A DNA stretch of 50,649 bases. Origin: Nemertoderma westbladi (lineage: Eukaryota; Xenacoelomorpha; Nemertodermatida; Nemertodermatidae). This document shows positions 34,154 through 44,969 of the stretch, in pieces. The stretch's first letter is position 1. Each line of letters begins with the position of its first letter. The translations under genes and the position numbers were made by a program. The stretch covers positions 1-50,649 of the forward strand of contig JAUCBJ010002299.1 of the NCBI GenBank assembly GCA_032718475.1. Direction: 5' to 3'. Below the pieces are notes generated by a model that saw nothing but the letters and a program-made list of their open reading frames with translations, had not been told where the DNA came from and ran no database searches.

Positions 34154-34509
34154 TTAAAGAACTAAAGGAGGATAGCAGATCTGTAGCCTGTAGGTGTTGA
34201 AATGAAAACTTGAGTTTATTGCCAATATTTCGGCCTATCATGAAGGATGACCAAGTTCGTATAGACTTTTCATCAAACCGAGTAGCGCAGGCATTATTTT
34301 AAAATCAGCAACCATCCAAGTAATATTATTGTGAATGTCGCCCGCTCTGTTATACAACGTGCGATACGTAACAGTAACACTGTTCAAAGGTCTTTTTGAT
34401 TTGTTTTATATTGTTACAATATAATTTCATTTCATTTTATTTCAATTTCATTTGAAAAAACTCACGTTTCGATCACCTACAGATCGGCTACCCGCCTTTA
34501 GTCCTTTAA
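34154..34509. mobile_element. 356-bp element with 50-bp inverted ends
   Basis: TTAAAGAACTAAAGGAGG at 34154 matches the reverse complement of the right end (TTAAAGGACTAAAGGCGG), and the match continues through GATCTGTAG and GTGATCGAAA-type sequence to GAGTTT. The inside includes AATATTTCGGCC and CTATCATGAAGGATG, wording seen in Penelope-type terminal repeats. It may be a solo terminal repeat or a short DNA element. Confidence 0.45.
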
Positions 34510-34620
34510 GTATTTTTACATCGGTGGGGCAAGGAACTGCCTCTGGAATTAAAATGATTAAATTGATGATGACACATCGTTGATAAATAATTTAATTAAG
34601 GTGACCAGCACGCCCCGCCC

Positions 34621-34643
34621 GGGGGGGGGGGGGGGGGGGGGGG
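34621..34643 (+). repeat. Poly-G run, 23 bases
   Basis: This follows CGCCCCGCCC. No partner run is nearby, so no element was called. Confidence 0.9.
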
Positions 34644-35299
34644 TGTCAAAAATTAAGAATCCTATTTTTGGACTCTAAACCAAAATTTAATGGAGATTTC
34701 AAATCTAAAAACGGTTTGCCCCACTACCTATAAATTCGGATCACCACCCATAATCACAGATGTGCCAACCTACAGTAGATGTTCTTTCAGATTTCATATA
34801 CACATTTAAAATTTACTTAAAATACGTATCAACTACTTTTTTCTTACCTAAATATTTTCCCGTATAAAAATTAATTGTTTCCTGTTACCACGGGAATTTA
34901 TACCACTTAGTTATAATTTAAGTAATAAACTAATTTGGATTTTTTTTGCGGTATTGGCTGCAGTCCAATCACGTTGCGTCGTGGTGGGCTTGGGTGTGTG
35001 TGAAGGGGTGTTTGGATAGATGTGCTTCGCATCTTTACGTGTGGGCCCCGTGGTGGAAATCAATATATATAATAGGTAATACGTAATCGAATTCTTAAGG
35101 GAAAGGCATGGGCAGCCTTGAATGGGCTTTCCAGGATTTGGAAGCACATAGAATTCATCGGAAAATAAAGGTCAAATTATTTAGAGCAGCAGTAGTTCCA
35201 GTACTCCTCTATATAGAGGAGGACTCCCATAGCTATGGGAGTCCATGCTAGGCTCTAACTGCTAGGGACACCAAATCTCTGCATGGCACATTCACAAGA

Positions 35300-36046
35300 A
35301 TGCTACGCCGGGTTCATTGTGTCAAGTACAATGCACACATCTCCAACCAGACACTATATAACATTGGAGGTCTCTCATTGGTTCCCCCAAGCTTGACACT
35401 AGAACAAAATCGCCTCCGCTTTGCAGGACATTTCTTTCGCCGTGAGGACCAGCCAGTGCATAATCTTGTACTTTGGCAGCCTCATGGAGTGAATAAGCAT
35501 GGTGGACAGTCCATGACTTTCTTGAGACGCATCTTAAAGGTCACTGGCCTTGAAGAAATGAAAACAAATAAGTTGGTGCCAGTTCCCAAGAAGGGCAACC
35601 TAACACTCTATGGTTCTTTTCGGGGAATCTCATTGATCTCGATTGCTGCAAAGCTATACAATAGGATTCTATTAAATCGCATCAGGGATCCCATTGAGAG
35701 ACTGCTCCGTGGAAATCAGAATGGGTTCCGTAAAGGTCGTGGGACCATAGAGCCCATTTTGGCACTTAGAAGGATAATTGAGGGTTATCAAAAAAGAAAG
35801 ACAGGCATCTGGCTGTTATCTTTGTTGACTTCTGGAAGGCCTTTGATTCAGTCTCTCGCTCACGTATGTTCAGCATACTTTCATTATATGGGATTCCTGA
35901 TGAAATTATTGCAGCAATCAGATCAGTATACGATGGTTCGACAACATTTGTGTCTACTGTTGACGGTGACACAGAACCATTTGAAGTGTTTGGGGCGTCC
36001 TCCAAGGAGACACACTTGCACCATTCTTGTTCATTATTGTGGTTGA
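35300..36046 (+). pseudogene. Chimeric RTE reading frame across the junction
   Basis: The first 85 or so residues are an ORF2 C-terminus (MLRRVHCVKYNAHISNQTLY, RLRFAGHFFRREDQPV). After TFLRRILKVTGLEE it becomes RT (VPVPKKGNLTLYGSFRGI, GNQNGFRKGRGTIEP). It is an artefact of joining two copies and ends after a frameshift in the FVDF-type catalytic region. Confidence 0.65.
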
Positions 36047-36785
36047 CTATGTTCTACGCATGTCCTTAGATCATTATAATGATGATGGGGTCATGATAAC
36101 TCCACCTACTGGCTCCAGAAGTCGAGGAAATCCTGCCAAGTACCTAACTGATCTAGAATTTGCTGATGACTTAGGAGTACTCTCAGAATCATTAGAGGGA
36201 GCCCAACGGCTCCTCAGCTCATTAGAACATGCTGCTTCTAGTGTTGGTCTTTTTATTAACTCCAGAAAGACCAAAATTCTGACAGTTAACTTTGAAAGTC
36301 CTCAGCAAGTCTCTGATCGGATGAGCATAAGCTCAAAGGATGGTATGCTTGAGCATGTGGACGACTTCTGTTACCTGGGATCATGGATCCGGAAGTCAGG
36401 TGAGGACCTTCGAATACGTAAGGGAAAGGCATGGGCAGCCTTGAATCGGCTTTCCAGGATTTGGAAGCACCCGAGAATTAATCGGAAACTTAAGGTCCGA
36501 TTATTTAGAGCAGCAGTAGTTCCAGTACTCCTCTGCGGGAGTCCATGCTGGGCTCTAACTGCTGATGACCCCAAATCTCTGGATGGCACATTCACAAGAA
36601 TGCTACGCCGGGTTCATTGTGTCAAGTACAATGCACACATCTCCAACCAGACACTATATAACATTGGAGGTGTCTCATTGGTTCCCCCAAGCTTGATACT
36701 AGAACAAAATCGCCTCCGCTTTGCAGGACATTGCTTTCGCCGTGAGGACCAGCCAGTCTTGTACTTTGGCAGCCTCATGGAGTGA
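36027..36785 (+). pseudogene. RTE RT palm to C-terminus
   Basis: The frame reads YLTDLEFADDLGVLSESLEG (F-A-D-D catalytic motif), GLFINSRKTKILTVNFES, DDFCYLGSWIRKSGEDLRI, RLFRAAVVPVLLCGSPCWAL and RLRFAGHCFRREDQPV. It is open for 252 residues, so it is a fairly young copy, and is truncated by a deletion near 36760. Confidence 0.78.
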
Positions 36786-37387
36786 ATAAGCATGGTGGAC
36801 AGCCCATGACTTTCTTGAGACGCATCTTAAAGGACACTGACCTTAAAGATGCGGATGATCTAGCAAATGTCATGGGTGATAGGAAGTTGTGGCGGTGCAA
36901 TTTTGTTGACAAGCCGGCACAGCATTCTTAAAAATGCAGCTGCAATGCAGCAAGCCGATCCTAGTAGTAGTAGTAGGCCTTGAAGATGCGGATGATCTAG
37001 GAAATGTCAGAGGGAGTTGTGGCTTCGCAATTTTGTCGACAAGCCGGCACAGCATTCTAAATATATATGTAATATATATACAATGCAGCTGCAATGCAGC
37101 ATGCCGATCGTAGTAGACGTATTATAGCTCCGTAGCTAATATCAGCTTGTTGCCCAGTTGCTCAATTCATTTTTCTAAATAACTAACTGTACACGAAAAC
37201 TTGATATGGTTTGTGAAGCAGCTTCCGGTGAAAATTGTCTCCAATTTTTCATACTTTCAAAACTTTTTAGGTACAACATACATTGAGTAGTTACTAAGAT
37301 AATGATTAATATTCAAATATCGCCCCACACTGGCAATATTTTGAAACCAAATTGTTAACTCTAAATTTTTTAATCTATGAAACTCAC

Positions 37388-37555
37388 CACAGGGTTGTAA
37401 GTTGCAAGGAATTGATTTCCGTAAAGGGATTGCATGACAGGATATTCCATTGTATTTGCTATGTCGAATTACATCCCTTTGAATTGGCAAAGATCCAGAG
37501 CCACAAGGTAAGGTACACTGACTCACTTCGTACCAAAGACCAACTTCACAATCCT
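37388..37555 (-). CDS. Exon 6: TSP1 repeat
   Basis: This 168-nt phase 1-1 exon has a TAATTTCAG acceptor and a G|GTGAGT donor. It opens DCEVGLWYEVSQCTLPCGSG, carries QRDVIRHSKYNGISC and closes PCNLQPCG. This is the best match to the classical TSP1 pattern W...C..(C)G.G...R.......G..C.......C....C after exons 8 and 9. The turn is CTLPCG, again with proline at the O-fucose position. Confidence 0.82.
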
Positions 37556-37559
37556 CTGA

Positions 37560-38340
37560 AATTATACAAAGACACATGCAAGCTAATATTTATTCTTGAA
37601 CTTTGTTAACAGAGCTTACACTATCCAATACCATTTAAACTCAAACATACCAGGATGATATACAGTATCTTACTGTAGAATAACTTGATATAGTCTATTG
37701 AATATAACCCTATCTATTGTAACTAACTTTTAGTAACTTACGGTCTTTTTCTAACCCTCAGTTACATTGAGTTGTATTGCATGAGTTGGATGCAGACTAT
37801 ATGCAAAATAATATGGAAAGCTGCCCAATATGGTGATGACATATTGGTGATGATGCAGTATTTGTGTGCTGAATTAAATATTTTTTGTGCTCAATTAAAT
37901 TATTTTTGGTGGTATTTCAAATATTTCTGGTGATACAATATGACATGTACTTGTAATTTGGTGTAAAATAAGTAATATTGGTGATAAATGACAATTTTGG
38001 TTTGTAATTTATTTGTCGGATTTCAAATTAAGCATTATAATTCTGATGGATAATTTTGTTTCGGTATGGTATGGTATCGGTACCTCTGTCCATGTAATTA
38101 TCGACATTTGTAACGAAATTGTAAATTTCTTATCATTACTATTATCTTCTTGATTTTATTATGGCGACGTTTGAACGTTCAATACCTCTGTATTTGGAAG
38201 CGCATATTCGTTTGTATATATAAATAAACTATCTCTTGGATTGGATAAATATTGAGATGCTGCTTTAACTAATGCCATCCAATACAATGCTAAGTTTATC
38301 ATAATGATAATCCATTTCCTGGGTGCAGTGTAGAAAATTA
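37560..38340. other. AT-rich intron, no feature seen
   Basis: Apart from a GGTGAT-type irregular repeat near 37830-37990, I see nothing here. Confidence 0.5.
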
Positions 38341-39950
38341 GAATTCTCTCATAAAGATCATGTCAATATTTATCAAAGGTTAAGTGCTGTAGTTCATGCG
38401 CTGCAATATTTTCCCAATTGTGAAGGATACGAACGATGATATCACCAATCGAAGATAACTATCGAAGCATAGCCCTTGCAACAATAAGTAGTAAAATCGT
38501 GGAATTAATTTTCCTTGAACGTTTCGGGGATAAACTCTCTACTACGAACTCTCAATTTGGTTTTAAGAGTAATCTTGGTTCTGAACTTTGTATCTACACA
38601 TTAAAGGAATTCATACAGTATTATTTAGAAAATGATAGCCCTGTTTATGTATGTTTCATTTTTCGTATTTTACGTATTTTTCGACCTTGTGAATCATTAA
38701 AAGTTGTTTTTTTAAATTAATAAATACCTCTGTCTGGATGTTAGGGTCATTCGATACTGGTTCCGGTGCCAAGTACTCAATGTACGCTGGGGTGGCTGCT
38801 CTTCGGTCAGTTTTACTGTCACTAATGGAACTAAACAAGGCGGTGTTATTATCAGGCTATTTTTACGCTATATATATGGTCGACTTAAGTAAAGAATTAA
38901 CGGCCACAAACGTAGGATGTCAACTAAATCATAAGAGGTGCAACCATTTACTGTACGCAGATGACCTATCTCTAGCATCTAACTCTATCTTAGGTTTAAA
39001 TATATTAATTGATACTTTTGTAAGTTATGTCAAAAGGCACTCTATTGTAATTCATATTAAGAAATCGACATTTGTGCGCTACATTCCAAAAACTAAAAAG
39101 AACACAAGTGGGGCCTTCCTGCAGCAAAAGTTGTTATAACAGTTCGCTGATGGCTCGCAGTTTTGTCTCGCCCCACAGTTTGGTAGAGTCAATTCAATCC
39201 AAGTCGATTCAAAACGGCACCCTGTTAGATACTGTGAGTAAATATAAGTACTTGGGTCATATCTTTCATTGTACAACTGATGATAACTATGAGATATTGA
39301 ACCAATTATCTAGTCTGTACCATAGGGGTGATTTCCTCATCCGTAAGTTCGGTGTTTGTACCCGAGACGTCTCCATTCTTTTTGCACGCAGATTTACTGC
39401 CCCTCTCTCTGGGCACGGCAAAATTACTCCCTCGCCATGTACAACAAACTTCGCGTAGCATACAATAATATAATTCGAAAACTATATGGACTTCAATATG
39501 ATTCAAGTGTATCTTACATGTGAGGTGCACTTTATCTCTCTAAGCTTGTTAATATTCGTCACGATGCGCGGGAGTCTTTGTTGCGAGTAACAGGGTAACA
39601 TCGGAATAACAGTATTGTACAGACCGTAGCTCAGATGACCTTCCCGTTGCCTTGCCGTCTCGTTGGTCCGTGTTCTCTGAACACCTAATCGACTTTCACA
39701 GTCATATATATATTGCGAATAAACTCGTAGATTATTTTTGTGATCGAATATTGACTATTATTTTCTATTATTCACTACTATGTATCATTATTTATTTATA
39801 ATATTGTGCTTCCCTGCTCGGGGTCCCTTATACTGGTTTTTCTTTTTCCTTTTTTCTTCTTAATAAATACTGTTATATCTGTGCATTATTGTATCTGTTC
39901 TCTGTGGGCTTCAATGGCCCGGATTAAAGATTATTATTATTATTACTGCA
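38340..39950 (+). mobile_element. LINE F (CR1/Jockey type) fragment
   Basis: RT pieces read IEDNYRSIALATISSKIVEL, NSQFGFKSNLGSELCIYTLK, then, after a gap around 38700-38760, LLYADDLSLASNSILGLN and KYKYLGHIFHCTTDDNYE. The tail is (ATT)n at 39930-39945. The catalytic Y-A-D-D is intact but the frame is broken. It resembles LINE E. Confidence 0.75.
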
Positions 39951-39959
39951 AAGTTAATA

Positions 39960-40070
39960 ATAAACTATCAGAAAGACTTTAGAATTTTGTTTGGTTCCAA
40001 AAGAAAGTTAAAGAAAGTAACTAAGTTTGTAGTACATGTAATGTTAATAAGATATAAAATAAAATAACGG
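39960..40070 (+). mobile_element. Small fragment of the CR1/L2-type LINE
   Basis: TTTGGTTCCAAAAGAAAGTT and following bases match the reverse complement of 27130-27180 (residues FGSKRKLKKVTKF). It directly follows the LINE F tail. Confidence 0.55.
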
Positions 40071-40209
40071 AGCAATTTGAGCGCCATTTTGGATAACTGC
40101 TTGTTTGGAGAAAGTCTAGTGAATTTTTTTTTGAAAGTTAACTTTTTTTTAGGTTTCAGTTTCTAATTAATAGTTTAAATTTGTTTAAATTTATTATTAT
40201 TATACAAAC

Positions 40210-40368
40210 CTGGGCAAATTTCTACATTACAGGTCTGTGTGCTGCTTGTTTCGTTACAGTTGAGTGATCCTAGATTCTCTAAAACCCTCCGACTAAAGTT
40301 CATCGTACCGCCACCACATTCAGCACTGCATTGGCCAACAGGTTTAAACTCGCTGTACAGACAATAAC
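40210..40368 (-). CDS. Exon 5: TSP1 repeat
   Basis: This 159-nt phase 1-1 exon has an ACTTATAG acceptor and a G|GTTTGT donor. It opens YCLYSEFKPVGQCSAECGGG, has a FSRRVLEN strand and closes TCNVEICPG. The tryptophan is replaced by phenylalanine, so the Trp-Arg ladder is weakened, but cysteine spacing is preserved. The stretch is too short and lacks a usable methionine frame, so it shows up only through splice sites and cysteine pattern. Confidence 0.78.
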
Positions 40369-40379
40369 CTATAAGTAAT

Positions 40380-41380
40380 AATAATATACAACATCTGTTA
40401 ACGCATTATAGGAGTGGTATTTGAAAATAATTACAATATAATTGTCCCCACTATATCAAACAATAAAATATCCCCAATGTTCCACAATGCAAACTCCCAT
40501 GGTATATTTACACACTGTGTATACTATATAAGTGTATAAAATCAATTATATATTTACATACATAAAAGCTAAATGTTTGAAGTAGACCAGTTTATTGTAA
40601 AGGGATTACTGTTGTTGTTTTTAAAAGACAACATATTTTATATATAATTACATTACAATTACTAACATTAAGTATGTTTTTTATGTTTTTAAGATGAATA
40701 ATAAGATATTCAGTTGTTCATTATTGTTATAGAAAATACCTTCTCAACATTATTTATTCTTCATTACGAATTACATCCTTAAATTTGAGCATGATTCGAA
40801 GAATAATACTTATTTATAGATGGCCTAATAGGAAAATAGAGTTTTCTTTACCTTTTTCCAAAAATGATTTTTTTTAATTACTTTTATAACGCAGTTAATT
40901 AGGCTTTTAATTAAATAATCGAACAGAATGCTGATAATAAGATATGATTAGGCCTATGTATATATAAAGTATGATATGTTTGCTTATAAGCTTTGATTAA
41001 ATTATTACGAATTAAATAACTGATAAATTATCGGTACCAAACGGTTTATCATGAGAGAAAAATTAATGTCAATAAAATTAGTGAAAAATTAATAATGTTA
41101 AATACGAAAGGAATATACGAAATCAATCTATACATAATAAAAATAAATAACAATAATAATAAGACATTATATAACCTAATAAGTTATTGCAGAGGTGGCG
41201 AGCAAGAAGGGTCTAACCTGCAGATAACAACGCTACTCTAAAAAATAAATTATGGAGACAACAATACACCTGTTCAGCAAATTTGCAAAAAATGTAATAA
41301 ATTATAAAATGTGTTAAAAAAAAAAATAAAGCATCTATTCGTTCTGCAGGGGATAATCAGAATTAAAGTAGTAAAATCTC
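40380..41380. other. AT-rich intron, no feature seen
   Basis: Very AT-rich, without open frames or clear repeats. Confidence 0.5.
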
Positions 41381-41389
41381 ATCTAGGTT

Positions 41390-42290
41390 TCTGTTAGAGA
41401 GGAAGGTGCCGAGGACTGCGGTTGCATTTCCTCTTACCACTGCCATGGATAGCACCTGGCGATCCTCCCCCCTATCTCGCGAATGGTGCTGGTTGCTTCA
41501 GCACTGATGGGCCCGAGAGTCTCTGTAGCAATAGTCACAAAGTGATAGTCGTGGCACAGGTCAGCGTATTTGTTTGACTTTAGTCGCTCTGCTGCAGTTT
41601 CTGCTGCTCCGGCAATCTGGGACGTCGTGGGGAGGTAGGATGTTCCTAAGGTATATCCATAACACGAGCATCCTGCCTTTCCACCATGGTGAAAGTGTCA
41701 TTCCATCAGGTTTTTTCCCATCCCTCGTCATGCCTCGTGGTTATAGAATGGATGGTATACCGGCTGAGTTAAGGGCGCGGTGGATTATGTCATTTGCTTC
41801 AGCGTGGTGGCTGTATTTGTTATAGTTGTGGACACAGCTTAGTCCATGTACGGCTGAGGTGTTCATTTGATACCGCAGCTCCTACACACCCATGCTCACT
41901 GCAGATTGAAGTTCCTAGGCACAGGGTTACGCCTATTCGTAGTTGGTCATCCTTGAGGCGGAGTCCCAGAGAAGATTTTGGAAGGGTGTTTAGCCAGTCC
42001 CCAGAGTGAGCAGCCCACGTGGCTAACAGACGTGTCTTAGACGTGTCTAACAGACGGGGTGTTAGTGGCTGCAAGTAGTTCCTCAAACCGGATGGCGCTA
42101 AAGGGGTAGTCCCATGCTTTCTGTACAGAATGGTTGGGTGGTGGACATGTTCCTGGGGGGAGAAGCAATCGTTGTCATAGCAAGCGTTATTGCAGGATCT
42201 GTATTGTCATCAACATGAGGAAGGAGTGCTCGAAGTAGGGGAGTGCATCCGAAGACTGATGCCAAAAAGACAGGGATTGAAGCGAAAAAT
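41390..42290 (-). pseudogene. C-terminal fragment of an invertebrate LINE-type polyprotein
   Basis: Minus-strand frames give TRLLATWAAHSGDWLNTLPK, SLGLRLKDDQLRIGVTLCLG, CSEHGCVGAA, GIPSIL-PRGMTRDGKKPDGM, YHFVTIATETLGPISAEA and RGNATAVLGTFL. The order SG.WL..LP / LGL.L / R.G..L..C..HGC / DG.....P...ET.G / QRGNA..... is one I associate with a widespread C-terminal region of invertebrate reverse-transcriptase pseudogenes. It is broken by many stops. The RT is not present. Confidence 0.6.
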
Positions 42291-42500
42291 TGTTAAATTG
42301 TGAAAAATTGTTAGTGTATATTATTTATTATAATTTATTATTATAATTATTTTAATTTTAAGAAAAATAAAATTATTTTTTATAAATTATTGTTCATTTG
42401 ACCTTTTTCGGAGAAATTATAAATAATTTTTAGAACCTAGAGGCAGATTGGGTAACTGCAATAAGTATTATAATAATTTATTATCTTCACAATGTTCTCT

Positions 42501-42744
42501 GTTAAAGGGCGGGGTAGCTCAGTTGGTTGAGTGCCAGGCCTGCAATCTATTGGTTGTAGGTTCAGCACCGCCAGGATCCACTCAACCCTTTCATCCACTG
42601 GGGTCGATAAAATGAGTACCAGGTAAAATAACTGGGAGCAAATCTTGGGATAGGAGTAGCGCCCACCCCTACCCTCGGGTAGCAGCTATCGAAAGAGGAG
42701 CCTTCGGGTCGCCTCCGGCTTCGGCCGACTCTTTGCTTTGCTTG
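42501..42744 (+). mobile_element. tRNA-derived SINE, copy 2
   Basis: This is the same family as copy 1, with a few substitutions and small insertions. The A box and B box are kept and the tail is TTTGCTTTGCTTG. The duplication is CAATGTTCTCT (42490-42500) and CAATGTACTCT (42745-42755), one mismatch. It lies in the exon 4-5 intron. Confidence 0.88.
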
Positions 42745-42927
42745 CAATGTACTCTATTAGTTTAAAATTATCAGACGTTTTAAGTAAATATATAACGAGT
42801 TTATAAATTTATGTTCTGTTTTGCTTTGACATGATGTCGAAGCATTATAATATGCAAACAAAAATGCTCTATGCCTGCAAGGTAATAATAGTATAAAACT
42901 TTTTATCAATAATGAATTTCTACTTAC

Positions 42928-43086
42928 AATCTGGTTTTTTGCATTCCCGAGACTCTTCAATATCTCCACATTCTTGTCCACCAAACTGACTTTCAGTTAT
43001 AATTTCTCTCTGGTAAATCTCCTCCCCTATTCCACAAGGTACACTGCATTCAGTCTTTAGTGTCCAATCTGATAGAACACAATCAA
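42928..43086 (-). CDS. Exon 4: TSP1 repeat (recent duplicate of exon 2)
   Basis: This 159-nt phase 1-1 exon has a TTTTTTTCACAG acceptor and a T|GTAAGT donor. It opens DCVLSDWTLKTECSVPCGIG, has the GGQECGDIEESREC segment, and the last cysteine codon is split by the donor. It is nearly identical to exon 2 at a constant offset of 2045 bp, including a few intron bases above the acceptor; substitutions cluster in the last third. Confidence 0.82.
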
Positions 43087-43500
43087 CTGTGAAAAAAAGG
43101 ATTTATATGTTACATAATTTGTAATATCAGCATTGAGAAACGAACATAAGGGTAAGGCATGGTCAGCACCAAATTAAATTCACTGGTTTACAATTCACCG
43201 GGAATAATTGCTTTCTCAGAAGATAAATTTATTCTGGACATCATCAACATTAGCCTGTGCCGTCATTTGGTAGACTCTGCAGGACTAAATACACCACATC
43301 CCTTGTATTACAATACTATATACTATGCAGGATTCCTGGTAAAGGGAACCAATCCTATGTACAATCCAATCCTTAGTATTCCTATATTCATACGAATTTA
43401 CAAATTTAAGTACATTGGCTCACATTAAAATATTCACAATTATGTACAAATTGCACACTACTAACGTGTTTTAATGCAATCATGTTAAATGTGCGATCAA
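43087..43500. other. Intron, no feature seen
   Basis: An open frame of 89 codons at 43159-43428 on the plus strand has no recognisable motif and I do not call it a gene. Confidence 0.45.
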
Positions 43501-43611
43501 GGCGAATTGTAGGCCAGCTGGAAAGCAAGACTTCGGAGAAATTTACCTTCAGAAAAATTTCTATTTCTATTTTATTAGCAAGTCGTAGGACTTGATTACT
43601 GTAAGAATTGT

Positions 43612-43904
43612 TGGCTGACTGGCTGGCTGACTGACTGACTGGCTGGCTGACTGACTGACTGATCTACAGCCAAAACTACTCTAACGATTTTGATGAAATT
43701 TTCACAGCGGCTAGATACCACGATTCTAAGGTCCCTGGTATGTTCCGCTATTTCGTCCATGAGCCGTGGGCTCGAAAAATAGACATAAACGAAAAAACGC
43801 CATAGGCGCAATGGTAAAATAACACCAATGACAGCTTGTTGATGGAATTTACATTTGATTGATGACTTCCGACTTGCTTAACGGCGTCTTGACGCCGTCT
43901 CTAG
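43612..43904 (+). mobile_element. Helitron-like 3' region ending CTAG|T
   Basis: A perfect hairpin (ACGGCGTC, TT, GACGCCGT; 43881-43898) is followed two bases later by CTAG (43901-43904) and T, as expected for Helitron 3' ends (hairpin, CTRR, insertion before T). Upstream is a (GACTGGCT)n microsatellite (43612-43663) and conserved-looking text (CCAAAACTACTCTAACGAT). The 5' end (TC) was not located. Confidence 0.5.
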
Positions 43905-44624
43905 TATTAGTTATAAAGAAAGAAACATGAAGCTGAGAGGTTTTCCATAGGAACTGGATACTTTAATTTATTTAATTATAGAAAATATAGTTAGTTTAAT
44001 CAGTAGTTAGATATACTGCAATAAGAAAAAGAACAGCAATGAATAATAACTTTAAATTCCTTCAGTCTTTTAGGATTGCTTCTTTAACAGTCATTGTTTG
44101 TATGCCAATGCGAAACGTTTTTTTGCTATGAAAAGTTTATATTTCTCTCGGTTTTTCTTTCCAGATAACTGGGCCTTTCCTTTATATTATACTGAAAACC
44201 GGAAATAAACCTAGGAATAAATTACGTGCTACTTCTATTTGAATTGGTGCCGTAGTACAACTTGGTGAATCCAGTGAACGGGTACAATTTATCAAATGAG
44301 GCATTGAACAATCTCGATAGGAACATCTTTTTACACATCACCGCCCTGCAGACACAATGGAAGGAAGGAACTTACCGGCCTCTGTTATTGTAGAACTGAT
44401 GGATGATTTACTGATGTTATCCGCCTGATAAAAGGAAATATGGTGGTCAGCCATTGCATTCCTGAAAAATTTGCTCTATGTCTCGATAATAAACAGGAAT
44501 TATGGATATGATTTACATTTCTTATAGCAAACGTGTTGCAGAAAAACCCGGCAAAACAATTTGAAGCACGATAATAATTGCAACAATTTATATATGATTT
44601 GGTTTATAACAAAAAATCACTTAC

Positions 44625-44780
44625 TTGGGCATTGCTTTTTGTTACATACTTCTGTTTTCTTTACGTCATTACATTCTATTAGACCTGGATTAGCCTCCAC
44701 ATTCCTCGTATAGTTTTGGATTCCATCTCCACATTCTTTGCTACACTCTCCACTGGCAATCCAATCGGTATATTTACATA
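44625..44780 (-). CDS. Exon 3: TSP1 repeat
   Basis: This 156-nt phase 1-1 exon has a strong donor (A|GTAAGT) and a TTTCCAG acceptor. The unit opens CKYTDWIASGECSKECGDG, has an N-Y-T-R strand and closes with two cysteines (VCNKKQC). Its layout is that of exon 1, from which it has diverged by roughly a third by eye. There are two possible N-glycosylation sequons (NYT, and none in the turn). The intron to exon 2 is only 189 nt, so these two exons and their neighbours look like an alternating two-type array. Confidence 0.8.
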
Positions 44781-44969
44781 CTGGAAATAAAATATGTTAA
44801 TATTATTTTTCAATCAATAATATTACTTTTTCCAAATAGCTTCTGATAAATAAATAAATTGGCTGTGATCCCAATTGATACCTGAACAATTTTGTGAAGA
44901 TGTATATAAAACAAGGGAGTATTAAAGAGGTTCTATTTTTTGTAAAATTCATATGAAATAATTGCCTAC

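Larger units (their letters stand above)
35100..37118 (+). mobile_element. Two RTE-type LINE pieces in tandem
   Basis: A 3' piece (35100-35555) is joined to a longer piece (about 35560-37118) that begins in the RT and repeats the same 3' region at 36420-36850. The last part is duplicated again (36840-36978 and 36979-37118), each with GATGCGGATGATCTAG and a GTAGTAGTAG-type tail. The family is that of 10795-11665. Confidence 0.72.

Noticed and set aside
43159-43428. Plus-strand 89-codon frame as a small gene
   Set aside because: No motif, no splice or promoter support, inside an intron of the opposite gene.
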